Shown: positions 1 to 7,497, counted from the first letter of the stretch. The stretch is 13,766 bases of DNA from an uncultured Lachnospiraceae bacterium (GCA_910585075.1 CAJUED010000006.1:117139-130904); one strand, 5' to 3'. Notes: generated from the letters alone by a model not told the origin. Made by a program: numbers and translations.

Positions 1-402
1 ACCCATGCGGATGCGGATTCCCTCTACAATACCCCTCCTGCATACGGTATCTATATCTGTGGTAAGGTATTCAAATGGTTAAAGAAAATGGGCGGTTTAT
101 CTGCCATCAAAGAATATAATGAGAAAAAGGCAAAGATTTTGTATGACTTTTTGGATGAAAGCGCATTGTTTAAAGGCACTGTGCGCAGGGAAGACCGTTC
201 TCTTATGAATGTGCCTTTCGTAACCGGAGACGGGGATTTGGATGCAAAATTTGTAAAGGAAGCTTCCGCAGCCGGTTTTGAAAATTTGAAAGGCCACAGG
301 TCTGTGGGCGGTATGCGTGCAAGCATCTACAATGCAATGCCCATAGAGGGAGTTGAGAAGCTGGTGGCTTTCATGAGGAAATTTGAAAAGGAAAACGGCT
401 GA
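1..402 (+). CDS. serC: Phosphoserine aminotransferase, C-terminal part (5' end outside window)
   Basis: This PLP enzyme converts 3-phosphohydroxypyruvate and glutamate to phosphoserine and 2-oxoglutarate, the second step of serine synthesis in the cytosol. The frame is open from base 1, so only the last 133 residues are present; the PLP-binding lysine lies upstream. Visible family signatures are the NTPPAYGIY segment, the following VFKWLKKMGGL helix, and near the end GHRSVGGMRASIYNAM, which holds the arginines and SerC-specific C-terminal pattern. The frame ends at TGA 400-402, 16 nt before the serA start, so the two are almost certainly one operon; SerC uses the product of SerA. The internal ATG at 88 is not a start, because homology continues upstream of it. 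Assignment is secure. Confidence 0.95.
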   Translation, partial: THADADSLYNTPPAYGIYICGKVFKWLKKMGGLSAIKEYNEKKAKILYDFLDESALFKGTVRREDRSLMNVPFVTGDGDLDAKFVKEASAAGFENLKGHRSVGGMRASIYNAMPIEGVEKLVAFMRKFEKENG

Positions 403-418
403 TAAGAAGGAGAATAAA

Positions 419-1582
419 ATGTTTCAATATTATTGTTTAAATCCAATTTCTAAGATTGGATTGGAGAATTTTACCGAGGAATTTGTAAAAATAGAGGATG
501 TAAATGAAGCCCAGGGCATTCTGGTCAGGAGTGCGGCTATGCATGATATGGAATTATCTGACAGCCTTCTTGCAGTGGCCAGAGCCGGGGCTGGCGTTAA
601 CAACATACCGTTGGATAAATGTGCGGAAAAAGGTATTGTTGTGTTCAATACACCGGGGGCTAACGCCAACGGTGTAAAGGAACTGGTGATTGCCGGTATG
701 CTGCTTGCCTCCAGAGATATTGTGGGCGGCATCAACTGGGTGGAGTCCGCAAAGGATGACGAGGAGATTTCCAAAGCAACGGAGAAGGAAAAGAAACGCT
801 TTGCCGGTACGGAAATCCAGGATAAAAAGCTGGGGATTATTGGCCTAGGCGCAATTGGGGTTAAGGTTGCCAATGTTGCCAAGCATATGGGGATGGAGGT
901 GTACGGTTACGACCCTTATGTTTCAGTAGATGCTGCCTGGAATTTAAGCCGTGATGTGAAGCATGTGCTTAATGTGGAGGAGATTTATGAAAGCTGCGAT
1001 ATTATCACAATCCACGTGCCCCTTCTTGGCTCCACCAAAGGTATGATTAACAAAGAAGCTATCTCCAAAATGAAAGATGGCGTGATTCTCCTTAATTTTG
1101 CAAGAGATTTGCTTGCAAATGAAAAGGATGTACTGGAAGGGATTAAAGAAGGAAAGATACGCAAGTATGTGACCGATTTCCCAAATCCTACAACAGCAGG
1201 GCAGGAGGGATGCATTGTGATTCCTCATTTGGGCGCTTCCACGGAAGAATCCGAGGATAACTGTGCTAAGATGGCCGTAAAGCAAATGATGAATTATCTG
1301 AAAAACGGAAATATTATTAACAGCGTGAATTATCCTAACTGTGATATGGGCGTATGTACGCAGGCAGGGCGTGTGGCAATTTTCCACAAGAATATTGCCA
1401 ATATGATTACCAAATTTACAGCATGCTTTGGTGATGAGGGAATCAATATTACGGATATGATGAATAAATCCAAAGGGGAAGTGGCGTATACCATGATGGA
1501 TATCGAGCAGCCTGCGGCCCCTGAAATGATTGAGAAGCTTCAGGCAATTAAAGGAGTATTCCGTGTAAGGGTTGTCAAGTAA
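419..1582 (+). CDS. serA: D-3-phosphoglycerate dehydrogenase, short ACT-domain form
   Basis: This enzyme oxidises 3-phosphoglycerate to 3-phosphohydroxypyruvate with NAD, the committed step of serine synthesis. I start it at ATG 419, preceded by GAAGGAG (406-412) at 6-nt spacing; an in-frame extension to 383 would overlap serC and has no ribosome binding site. The product is 387 residues. The split substrate domain is roughly residues 1-95 plus 275-305. The Rossmann domain has GLGAIG at 142-147 and YGYDPY at 162-167. Catalytic Arg229 (NFARDLL) and His270 (PHLGAST) are present. A C-terminal ACT domain (about 316-387) suggests serine feedback. The usual catalytic Glu of D-2-hydroxyacid dehydrogenases would fall in FPNP (254-257), where I see proline instead; this may be normal for the clostridial short form. 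SerC is directly upstream. Confidence 0.93.
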   Translation: MFQYYCLNPISKIGLENFTEEFVKIEDVNEAQGILVRSAAMHDMELSDSLLAVARAGAGVNNIPLDKCAEKGIVVFNTPGANANGVKELVIAGMLLASRDIVGGINWVESAKDDEEISKATEKEKKRFAGTEIQDKKLGIIGLGAIGVKVANVAKHMGMEVYGYDPYVSVDAAWNLSRDVKHVLNVEEIYESCDIITIHVPLLGSTKGMINKEAISKMKDGVILLNFARDLLANEKDVLEGIKEGKIRKYVTDFPNPTTAGQEGCIVIPHLGASTEESEDNCAKMAVKQMMNYLKNGNIINSVNYPNCDMGVCTQAGRVAIFHKNIANMITKFTACFGDEGINITDMMNKSKGEVAYTMMDIEQPAAPEMIEKLQAIKGVFRVRVVK

Positions 1583-1592
1583 AGTCAATATC

Positions 1593-1698
1593 AAAGAGGC
1601 TGTCGCAATAAGAATAATAGATACAAGATATATGAATATCTGACTTTCAGAAATGCAATATCCTGTATACAGTTTTCTTAATGCGACAGCCTCTTTTT
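1593..1698. terminator. Long imperfect palindrome between convergent genes, terminator and MITE-like
   Basis: Bases 1593-1612 and 1677-1696 are inverted repeats of 20 bp with one mismatch (core AGAGGCTGTCGCA), and the plus-strand right arm runs into TTTTT. It lies 10 nt after the serA stop and 20 nt before the stop of the convergent 103-residue gene, so it can end transcripts from both sides. The similarity does not stop at the arms: the rest of each half also pairs loosely (for example GATACA-AGATAT against GTATACA-GGATAT read in reverse complement), so the whole 104 bp is one imperfect hairpin. That is more like a small non-autonomous mobile element than a plain terminator. Confidence 0.7.
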
Positions 1699-1717
1699 AA
1701 CACGATCCAATTAAAGG

Positions 1718-2029
1718 TCACGGCATTTCCACGAAGTTAGTCAGCCCATTTTCATCAAAATCTTCCTTCAGCATAGCATTTTGCTTAGCGGATACGATAC
1801 TGGCTAGATCCATGTATTTGATGAAGATATCCTCCAGGCTCATTCCCTTTTCGTCTGCAATTTCCTGCATGACGGGTTTCAGCTTGTCAAGCTGAAAAGA
1901 AATGCGGGTCTTCTGTGGATCAATATCGCCCAGGACCTGTTCTGCGTAAGCGTTAATACGCTCAAGCATAGCCTTATCCTCCTGACTTAAGGCGTCAAAT
2001 TGATTGGAATTTTGGGTAGATTGAAACAT
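1718..2029 (-). CDS. Uncharacterised 103-residue protein
   Basis: I do not recognise a family. The start at 2029 is well supported: on the minus strand AAAGGAT (2038-2044) lies 8 nt upstream of ATG, and a plausible promoter sits further up. The product is small, soluble and charged, with no signal peptide or membrane segment. Residues 13-35 and 46-90 look helical, with SQEDKAMLERINAYAEQVL and a KPVMQEIADEKG then SLEDIFIKYMDLASIV run, broken by a short polar link around DIDPQKTRISF. The gene is divergent from glgB across a 224-bp shared promoter region and convergent with serA through the palindrome at 1593-1696. The size and helical character would fit a small regulator or adaptor, but nothing in the sequence shows a DNA-binding motif, so I leave the function open. 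Confidence 0.75.
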   Translation of the reverse strand: MFQSTQNSNQFDALSQEDKAMLERINAYAEQVLGDIDPQKTRISFQLDKLKPVMQEIADEKGMSLEDIFIKYMDLASIVSAKQNAMLKEDFDENGLTNFVEMP

Positions 2030-2052
2030 ATTTTCACATCCTTTACAAATAT

Positions 2053-2080
2053 TAAATAACAGCTAAAAATTACATGGCAA
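2053..2080 (-). promoter_or_regulatory. Candidate promoter of the 103-residue gene
   Basis: Read on the minus strand, TTGCCA (2080-2075) is followed after 16 nt by TATTTA (2058-2053), close to a sigma-70-type -35/-10 pair. The -10 lies about 23 nt upstream of the start codon, leaving a very short leader that includes the AAAGGAT ribosome binding site. Called by eye only. Confidence 0.4.
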
Positions 2081-2123
2081 ACAGCATTGCTATTTTTACG
2101 GCTTTAATTGTAGCACTTGATGC

Positions 2124-2152
2124 TTGTGTTGTACAGATATCTTTGCTAAAAT
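2124..2152 (+). promoter_or_regulatory. Candidate glgB promoter
   Basis: TTGTGT (2124-2129) and TAAAAT (2147-2152) are separated by 17 nt, which fits a vegetative promoter reading towards glgB with a leader of roughly 95 nt. The leader contains the hairpin at 2182-2212. The match to consensus is moderate. Confidence 0.4.
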
Positions 2153-2181
2153 AAATGGTAACATAGTAATGTGGTGATATA

Positions 2182-2212
2182 GTAACAGTTCAGCTTTCGT
2201 CCAAGCTGTTAC
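2182..2212 (+). repeat. Bulged hairpin in the glgB leader
   Basis: GTAAC (2182-2186) pairs with GTTAC (2208-2212), and AGCTT (2192-2196) with AAGCT (2203-2207), giving a 10-bp stem with a 5-nt bulge on the 5' side. It sits between the candidate glgB promoter and the ribosome binding site and has no T-run, so it is not an obvious terminator. The GTAAC ends recall the GTTACTATTCACGG repeats at 9271-9416, but the similarity is short. Confidence 0.4.
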
Positions 2213-2253
2213 GAATAAAATTGCATCTGGGAAAGGGAGGTAAAAGTAAAAAT

Positions 2254-4725
2254 ATGAATGACAGATTATATAAACTGATGAACTGGCCTCGAATTGAAGG
2301 AATCATCTATTCCGAGGAGGACAACCCCCATGAGGTGTTAGGGCCTCACGTAACCGGAAAAAGTGTTCTGTTTCAGACCTTCCAGCCAGGGGCGTTAAGC
2401 GTTTGCCTTGTTGTCGAAAATGACAGTAAGAAGCACAAAATGGAAATGGTGGACGAATCGGGGTATTTTGCATGCCTTTTGACGGGTAAAATTCCTGAGC
2501 GCTATGAATATGAAGTCCGGTACGAGGATGGGGAAACAGTATGTGTCAAGGACGCATACAGGTATCATGCTGGGCTTACGGAAAATGACATTGAAAAATT
2601 TGAGGCGGGAATTCATTATACTATCTATGAAAAACTAGGAGCTCATTTAATGACGATTGACGGCGTCAGCGGAACATTTTTTGCTGTGTGGGCTCCAAAT
2701 GCACTGCGGGTCAGCGTGGTAGGGGATTTTAACCACTGGGACGGAAGGGTACATCAAATGAAGCGCACCGGTCAAGGCGGCGTTTTTGAGATATTTATAC
2801 CTGACGTTATGCCGGGTGAATGTTATAAATTTGAGATAAAAGTAAAGGGAGGCCTGACCTTCTTAAAGGCGGATCCCTATGCCTTTGGACAGCAGCTCCG
2901 TCCGGAAACCGCTTCTGTTGTCAGGGACATTACCGGTTACAAATGGCAGGATGAAAAGTGGATAAAAGAAAGAAAAGTACATCAGCAGGAAAATTCCCCT
3001 GTCAGTGTATTAGAATTATATCTGGGCTCTTTTAAACGTGATAAAGACACGGATGGATATTTAAATTACAGGGATCTTGCCCCTGAAATTGTGAAATATG
3101 TGAAAGAAATGGGATATACCCACGTGGAGCTTATGCCGATTATGGAGCATCCCTTAGACGCCTCCTGGGGTTACCAGGTGATTGGATACTACGCGCCCAC
3201 GGCCAGATATGGGACGGCCGAGGACTTTATGTATTTTGTGGATACGCTGCATCAGGCAGGGATTGGCGTGATTTTGGACTGGGTTCCGGCCCACTTCCCC
3301 AGGGATACCTATGGACTTTCCGGATTTGACGGCACTTGCCTTTATGAGCATGCGGACCCGAGACAGGGCGCCCACCCTCACTGGGGCACTTTGATTTATA
3401 ACTATGGACGGCCTCAGGTATCTAATTACCTGATTGCAAACGCTCTGTACTGGGTGGAGCAATATCATGTGGATGCGATTCGAATGGATGCGGTTGCCTC
3501 CATGCTTTATCTGGATTATGGGAAAAGAGACGGAGAGTGGGTTGCCAACATTTACGGCGGCAATGAAAATCTCCAGGCAATCGAACTGTTAAAGCACTTA
3601 AATTCCGTAATGAAAAAAAGAAATCCCGGCGTTCTTATGATTGCGGAGGAGTCAACGGCATGGCCTAAGATTACCGGCAAGGTGGAGGATGACGGCCTTG
3701 GCTTTGACCTTAAGTGGAATATGGGATATATGAACGATTTCCTGGCATATATCGGTTATGATCCATATTTCAGGGCTCACCATCACAATGAGCTGACATT
3801 CAGCATGGTTTATGCTTACAGTGAAAACTTTATGCTGGTATTTTCCCATGATGAGGTGGTCCACGGGAAGTCCACCATGATTGGTAAAATGCCCGGGGTT
3901 TTGGAGGATAAGTTTGCAAATCTGCGTATTACCTATGCTTACATGATGACACATCCCGGGAAAAAGCTGCTTTTCATGGGACAGGATATCGGAGAATTCC
4001 GTGAGTTTGACGAAACCAGAGAAACTGAGTGGAGCTTAACGAAGCATGAGCCACACAAGGGACTCAGCCGTCTGGTAAAGGATTTGAATGCCCTATACCG
4101 GAAAAAACCGGCTCTGTATGCATTAGATACCAGTCCGGAAGGATTTGAGTGGATTAACTGCATCTCCCCCGAAAAATGTATGGTTTCTTTCCTTCGAAAA
4201 TCAGAAAAGAAAGAAGATATTCTGGTGGTAGTAGTTAATTTTGCAAATACGGCTCAGGAATTTACGGTAGGCGTACCTTATGAAGGAAAATATAAAGAAA
4301 TTTTGAATACGGATTCCAAATGCTACGGCGGCCTTGGCAGGGTAAATGCTGACGCTAAATTTGCCATGGAAGAAGAAGTGGACGGTAAGCCCTACTCCTT
4401 CACTATGGAGAGCGCGCCTTTGTCGGCAAGCATCTTTTCTTATACGCCTTATACTGCAAAGGAGAAAGAACAGATAGAAAAAAAGAAGGCAGCATTAGCC
4501 GCCCAGCAGCGGGCTGATGAGGCCAAGCGGGAAGCTGAAATAGCGAAAGCGGAGGCGGCAAAGGCCAGAGAAGAAGCGGAGGAAGCAAGGAAGCTGGCAC
4601 AGGAAGCTATCGACAGGGCCGAAGAAGCGGAAAAAAGAGCTATGGAAGAATTGAAAAAGGCACAGGAGGAAATGAAGCGGGCGCAGAAGATGCGTCAGGA
4701 GGAGGAAGCAGCGAAAAAGTCTTAA
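2254..4725 (+). CDS. glgB: 1,4-alpha-glucan branching enzyme with a long charged C-terminal tail
   Basis: GlgB makes the alpha-1,6 branches of glycogen by cutting an alpha-1,4 chain and transferring it. I start at ATG 2254; GGGAGG (2235-2240) lies 13 nt upstream, rather far, and a TTG at 2221 is in frame but precedes that site. The product is 823 residues, against about 730 for E. coli GlgB. In order: an N-terminal region, a CBM48-type beta domain around 130-225 (FFAVWAPNA, GDFNHWDG), the GH13 barrel with the nucleophile in IRMDAV (Asp412), the acid/base in IAEEST (Glu465) and the third carboxylate in SHDEVVHGK (Asp533), then the C-terminal beta domain to about 733. The spacing of the three catalytic residues suits GlgB. 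Residues about 734-823 are an Ala/Glu/Lys-rich continuous helix or coiled coil, not part of the classical enzyme. No other glg gene is adjacent. Confidence 0.95.
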   Translation: MNDRLYKLMNWPRIEGIIYSEEDNPHEVLGPHVTGKSVLFQTFQPGALSVCLVVENDSKKHKMEMVDESGYFACLLTGKIPERYEYEVRYEDGETVCVKDAYRYHAGLTENDIEKFEAGIHYTIYEKLGAHLMTIDGVSGTFFAVWAPNALRVSVVGDFNHWDGRVHQMKRTGQGGVFEIFIPDVMPGECYKFEIKVKGGLTFLKADPYAFGQQLRPETASVVRDITGYKWQDEKWIKERKVHQQENSPVSVLELYLGSFKRDKDTDGYLNYRDLAPEIVKYVKEMGYTHVELMPIMEHPLDASWGYQVIGYYAPTARYGTAEDFMYFVDTLHQAGIGVILDWVPAHFPRDTYGLSGFDGTCLYEHADPRQGAHPHWGTLIYNYGRPQVSNYLIANALYWVEQYHVDAIRMDAVASMLYLDYGKRDGEWVANIYGGNENLQAIELLKHLNSVMKKRNPGVLMIAEESTAWPKITGKVEDDGLGFDLKWNMGYMNDFLAYIGYDPYFRAHHHNELTFSMVYAYSENFMLVFSHDEVVHGKSTMIGKMPGVLEDKFANLRITYAYMMTHPGKKLLFMGQDIGEFREFDETRETEWSLTKHEPHKGLSRLVKDLNALYRKKPALYALDTSPEGFEWINCISPEKCMVSFLRKSEKKEDILVVVVNFANTAQEFTVGVPYEGKYKEILNTDSKCYGGLGRVNADAKFAMEEEVDGKPYSFTMESAPLSASIFSYTPYTAKEKEQIEKKKAALAAQQRADEAKREAEIAKAEAAKAREEAEEARKLAQEAIDRAEEAEKRAMEELKKAQEEMKRAQKMRQEEEAAKKS

Positions 4726-4800
4726 CTAAGAGTTTATGTTTAGAAAGCAGACAGATATATTCATCTTAAAATCAAATAAGACAGTAAAGAGAAAACGATA

Positions 4801-5763
4801 ATGAGTATAAGGAAAAAAATATGTGTTATAGTACCATGCTACAATGAAGAAAATAGTATCGCTTTATTATACGAAAAGGTCAACAATGTATTTATGAATG
4901 AATTGCCAGAATTTGACTATCAGATAATATTTGCTGATGACTATTCGAAAGATAATACCAGGAAAGTTATCAGAGAACTATGTGGTAAGGATTCAGAGCA
5001 TGTGAAAGCTATTTTTAATGCTGCCAATTTTGGATTCTCCAGAAATGTTTTCTCATCATTGCAAATGGCAGACGGTGATGCGGCTTTTCTGGTATTCGGA
5101 GATTTACAGGACCCCCCGGAGCTTTTGCCGGAGTTTATTAAAAAATGGAAGGCTGGCAATATGGTAGTGATTGGTCAGAAAACTGGTAGTGATGAAAATT
5201 GGCTGATGAATACTATGCGGAAGTTGTACTATGCATTTATCAGTATGTTTTCAGATAAGATGCAAATCAAGCATTTTAATGGATTTGGCTTATATGATAA
5301 GAAATTTATTTCCATCGTGAGACAAATCGAGGATATGCAACCGTACTTAAAGCAAGTTATTGCCGAATATGCTACAGACTATGGAATTGTCTCGTACAAG
5401 CAAAATATTTCTAAAAGAGGAAAATCAAATTTTAACCTTTATAAAAATTATGATTTTGCAATGGAAGGTATTACGTCTTCTACCAAAAAACTGATGAGGT
5501 TATCGACCTTTTGTGGAGTTTTGCTTGGAATATGTAGTGCGTTTTATGCTATAAGCGTGATTATTAAAAAATTAATGTATTGGGATTCATATCCTTTTGG
5601 AATGGCTTCTATAACAGTTGGTATATTTTTCTTAGGAGCAATGCAATTGTTTTTTATTGGTATTTTGGGAGAATATATGCTGAGTATTAATGCCAAAACT
5701 TTGAAGCGGCCAAGAGTTGTAATTGATGAAAAAATAAATTTCAATCATGAAGAGGAGGCATAG
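4801..5763 (+). CDS. GtrB-like membrane glycosyltransferase, family 2
   Basis: This is a family 2 glycosyltransferase of the bactoprenol-glucosyltransferase/dolichol-phosphate-mannose-synthase type, expected to move a sugar from a nucleotide donor to a polyprenyl phosphate at the inner face of the membrane. In its 320 residues I see the N-terminal nucleotide-binding start VIVPCYNEE (10-17), FADDYSKDNT (44-53), the metal-site region FGDLQDPPE (99-107), the RGKSNF motif (206-211) typical of the subgroup, and two C-terminal membrane segments at about 233-256 and 266-293. The start at 4801 has only a weak AAAGAG-like site upstream. It lies 75 nt after glgB without an obvious terminator between. 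The next gene begins 3 nt after its stop, with its ribosome binding site inside this gene's end. Codon third positions are much richer in A/T than in glgB, suggesting different ancestry. The sugar and acceptor cannot be read from the sequence. Confidence 0.88.
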   Translation: MSIRKKICVIVPCYNEENSIALLYEKVNNVFMNELPEFDYQIIFADDYSKDNTRKVIRELCGKDSEHVKAIFNAANFGFSRNVFSSLQMADGDAAFLVFGDLQDPPELLPEFIKKWKAGNMVVIGQKTGSDENWLMNTMRKLYYAFISMFSDKMQIKHFNGFGLYDKKFISIVRQIEDMQPYLKQVIAEYATDYGIVSYKQNISKRGKSNFNLYKNYDFAMEGITSSTKKLMRLSTFCGVLLGICSAFYAISVIIKKLMYWDSYPFGMASITVGIFFLGAMQLFFIGILGEYMLSINAKTLKRPRVVIDEKINFNHEEEA

Positions 5764-5766
5764 TAA

Positions 5767-7173
5767 ATGTCTGTTATGAAAAAGGAGAGAGTAAATTTTA
5801 TCATAGGAATGCCAGAGAAAATTTTTTTGGCAATTGTTTTAGTAATAATGATGTTTACTATGTTTTATTCCGATATCATTGTGACAGCCAAATTTTCAAT
5901 GATTTTTATAGACTCGCTTTTTGATGGAAAGTATGCCAGCTTTTATATAAATGCATTAGAATCCGGGGTTGCGCCGGAGGGCGCTGTGTATGATATCGGA
6001 ATTTATATAGTGTTTGCCATATGGGGGTTTCCGGTGTGGGCTCTGAATAAATTATTTGGCATTGATGTAATGGCAATAGGATGTTTACTTTGGTTTAAAC
6101 TGTTACTGATTCTTTTTATGTTGGGAAGTATAGTGCTATTGAAGAAAATAGCATTAGAAATCGGACTATCTGACAAAGCAAGTCAATATGTTGGCTATCT
6201 GTCTGGACTTTCATTATTGTTTATATTTCCGATTTTTGTCGCAGCCCAATATGATGTGATTCCGGTGTTTTTTATGCTATATGGAATCTTAGGCTGGTTA
6301 GAAGGAGATAGAAAAAAGTGTTTGCTGTTTTTTTCAATAGCATTTATTATGAAGCCGATAGCAATACTGACATATGGGGTATTATTATTACTTGAAGAAA
6401 AGAGAATTGGGCATATTATTTTGAAGGCTGCTATTAGTCTAATACCTGTCTTTATCTGTAAAGGAATGTATTTGTTGAATCCTGTGAACAGAGCCAGTAA
6501 CAATATTTTTCTTGCAGGTGTAATATCAAATTTGCTAAAGGTTTCGGTCCCGGCAGGGAATGGTGGTTTTTCACTATTCTTTCTTATAGGGGCGTCGATT
6601 TATCTGGCCGCATATTTGCAAAAATTAACGGGAGATATTAAATATGATGGAAGGAAATTTATCTGGTTTGCTTTCTTGCTATGGGCTGCTTTTTGCTTGT
6701 TTTTAGAAGTTGCACCATATTGGATAATTTATCTGGCACCATTTTTGATTATGGTCTTATTTTTCAATAAAGAAAGTATTAATACTTCTTTATTAATGGA
6801 CTTAATTTTAAATGTTGGATTGATATTTAGCATGGTGGTTTCTTTTTCGTGGGTATATGGAGGAGAGAAGACATTTAGTTATTTGATTTTACGTCCTGTT
6901 TATCAAATGATAAATTCTGAGGATATTCCAACAGTATGTGGACTTTTGAGAAGACTTAATTTAACTGAAATGCAGCCTATGGTAAATTCGGTAGTGATTG
7001 CTGCTGTTATATTTATAGCATATCTAAGCTATATGGGCATAAAAGGCGAGAGCGATGAAAAGGAAATATTAATAGAAAACTGGCATATAAGGATAAGAAT
7101 AATTATTTTATATGGCTGGATGGCTCTGTGTCTATTATTACTTTGGGTAGGAAAGATGTCACTTGATTTTTAG
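5767..7173 (+). CDS. Polytopic membrane protein, probable GT-C type glycosyltransferase
   Basis: The 468-residue product has about ten hydrophobic segments and no cleavable signal peptide. The layout suggests a GT-C enzyme, which takes a sugar from a polyprenyl-phosphate carrier on the outer face of the membrane: first membrane segment at about 18-38, a loop with YDIGIY (75-80), the conserved-looking AAQYDVIPVFFMLYGILGW (159-177) resembling GT-C proteins, and MKPIAILTYG (195-204). These motifs are suggestive, not diagnostic. Its partner upstream would supply the lipid-linked sugar, giving a two-gene cassette like the gtrB plus specific-transferase part of Gtr systems; no GtrA-like flippase is present. 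The start at 5767 is set by AGAGGAGG (5751-5758) at 8 nt; Met4 is an alternative. Base composition is A+T-rich like its partner, and the gene ends about 220 bp before a tRNA gene. Confidence 0.75.
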   Translation: MSVMKKERVNFIIGMPEKIFLAIVLVIMMFTMFYSDIIVTAKFSMIFIDSLFDGKYASFYINALESGVAPEGAVYDIGIYIVFAIWGFPVWALNKLFGIDVMAIGCLLWFKLLLILFMLGSIVLLKKIALEIGLSDKASQYVGYLSGLSLLFIFPIFVAAQYDVIPVFFMLYGILGWLEGDRKKCLLFFSIAFIMKPIAILTYGVLLLLEEKRIGHIILKAAISLIPVFICKGMYLLNPVNRASNNIFLAGVISNLLKVSVPAGNGGFSLFFLIGASIYLAAYLQKLTGDIKYDGRKFIWFAFLLWAAFCLFLEVAPYWIIYLAPFLIMVLFFNKESINTSLLMDLILNVGLIFSMVVSFSWVYGGEKTFSYLILRPVYQMINSEDIPTVCGLLRRLNLTEMQPMVNSVVIAAVIFIAYLSYMGIKGESDEKEILIENWHIRIRIIILYGWMALCLLLLWVGKMSLDF

Positions 7174-7197
7174 CAGGATTAATTTATGTACTTTTAT

Positions 7198-7232
7198 GGA
7201 CTTTGCACTTGCTGCAAAGTCCGTGAGAATAC
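7198..7232 (+). repeat. Hairpin plus CGTGAGAATA repeat unit
   Basis: GGACTTTGCA (7198-7207) and TGCAAAGTCC (7213-7222) form a perfect 10-bp stem with a 5-nt loop, 25 nt after the preceding gene. It is not followed by a T-run, so terminator function is uncertain. The right arm runs directly into CGTGAGAATA (7222-7231); the same 10 bases follow another 10-bp hairpin at 9288-9312, so this looks like a dispersed repeat type. Confidence 0.55.
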
Positions 7233-7358
7233 GTAAATGGAGCTAAGAAGAATCGGAGCTGTCTCTCGCAGTAGGCACTTTAAATGGATAGATTCTGGTT
7301 ACAGTGAAGCCAAAGGCTGAATGGTAAGATTTCTATCAAAACTTAGTGAAAAAATTAC

Positions 7359-7387
7359 TTGCAAATTTAGAACATTACCTTTATAAT
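7359..7387 (+). promoter_or_regulatory. Promoter of the tRNA-Thr gene
   Basis: TTGCAA (7359-7364), a 17-nt spacer and a perfect TATAAT (7382-7387) lie just upstream of the tRNA, putting the expected transcription start a few bases before position 7398. This is the best promoter match in the window. Confidence 0.75.
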
Positions 7388-7397
7388 AATTTTTGAT

Positions 7398-7470
7398 GCT
7401 ACTGTGGCTCAGTTGGTAGAGCAGCTGATTCGTAATCAGCAGGTCAGGGGTTCGAGTCCCCTCAGTAGCT
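7398..7470 (+). tRNA. tRNA-Thr (anticodon CGU)
   Basis: The 73-nt sequence folds as a full cloverleaf: acceptor GCTACTG/CAGTAGC, D stem GCTC/GAGC, anticodon stem GCTGA/TCAGC with loop TTCGTAA, a 5-nt variable region AGGTC, and T stem AGGGG/CCCCT with loop TTCGAGT. Anticodon CGT reads ACG, threonine; G1-C72 and C2-G71 agree with threonine identity. The discriminator base is T and no CCA follows, so the 3' CCA must be added by enzyme. It has its own promoter and terminator and is a single-gene unit. It lies between A+T-rich glycosyltransferase genes and a MATE gene; I found no second copy of its 3' end in the window that would mark an integrated element. Confidence 0.95.
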
Positions 7471-7473
7471 TTA

Positions 7474-7497
7474 GGCTGGCTTTTGTCAGCTTTTTTT
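7474..7497 (+). terminator. Intrinsic terminator of the tRNA gene
   Basis: GCTGGC (7475-7480) pairs with GTCAGC (7485-7490), with one G-T pair and a TTTT loop, and is followed by seven T (7491-7497). It starts a few bases after the tRNA 3' end. Confidence 0.75.

Noticed and set aside
944..1594. Minus-strand 216-residue frame opposite serA
   Set aside because: Antisense shadow of serA, with no start signals.
2074..2154. 26-codon hydrophobic ORF (MANSIAIFTALIVALDAC...) between the divergent genes
   Set aside because: No ribosome binding site and it lies across both candidate promoters; probably chance.
2221..2253. TTG start at 2221 for glgB
   Set aside because: It lies before the GGGAGG ribosome binding site; ATG 2254 fits GlgB N-termini better.
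7184..7240. Short ORF MYFYGLCTCCKVRENT after the GT-C gene
   Set aside because: It is only a reading of the hairpin repeat; too short and not otherwise supported.
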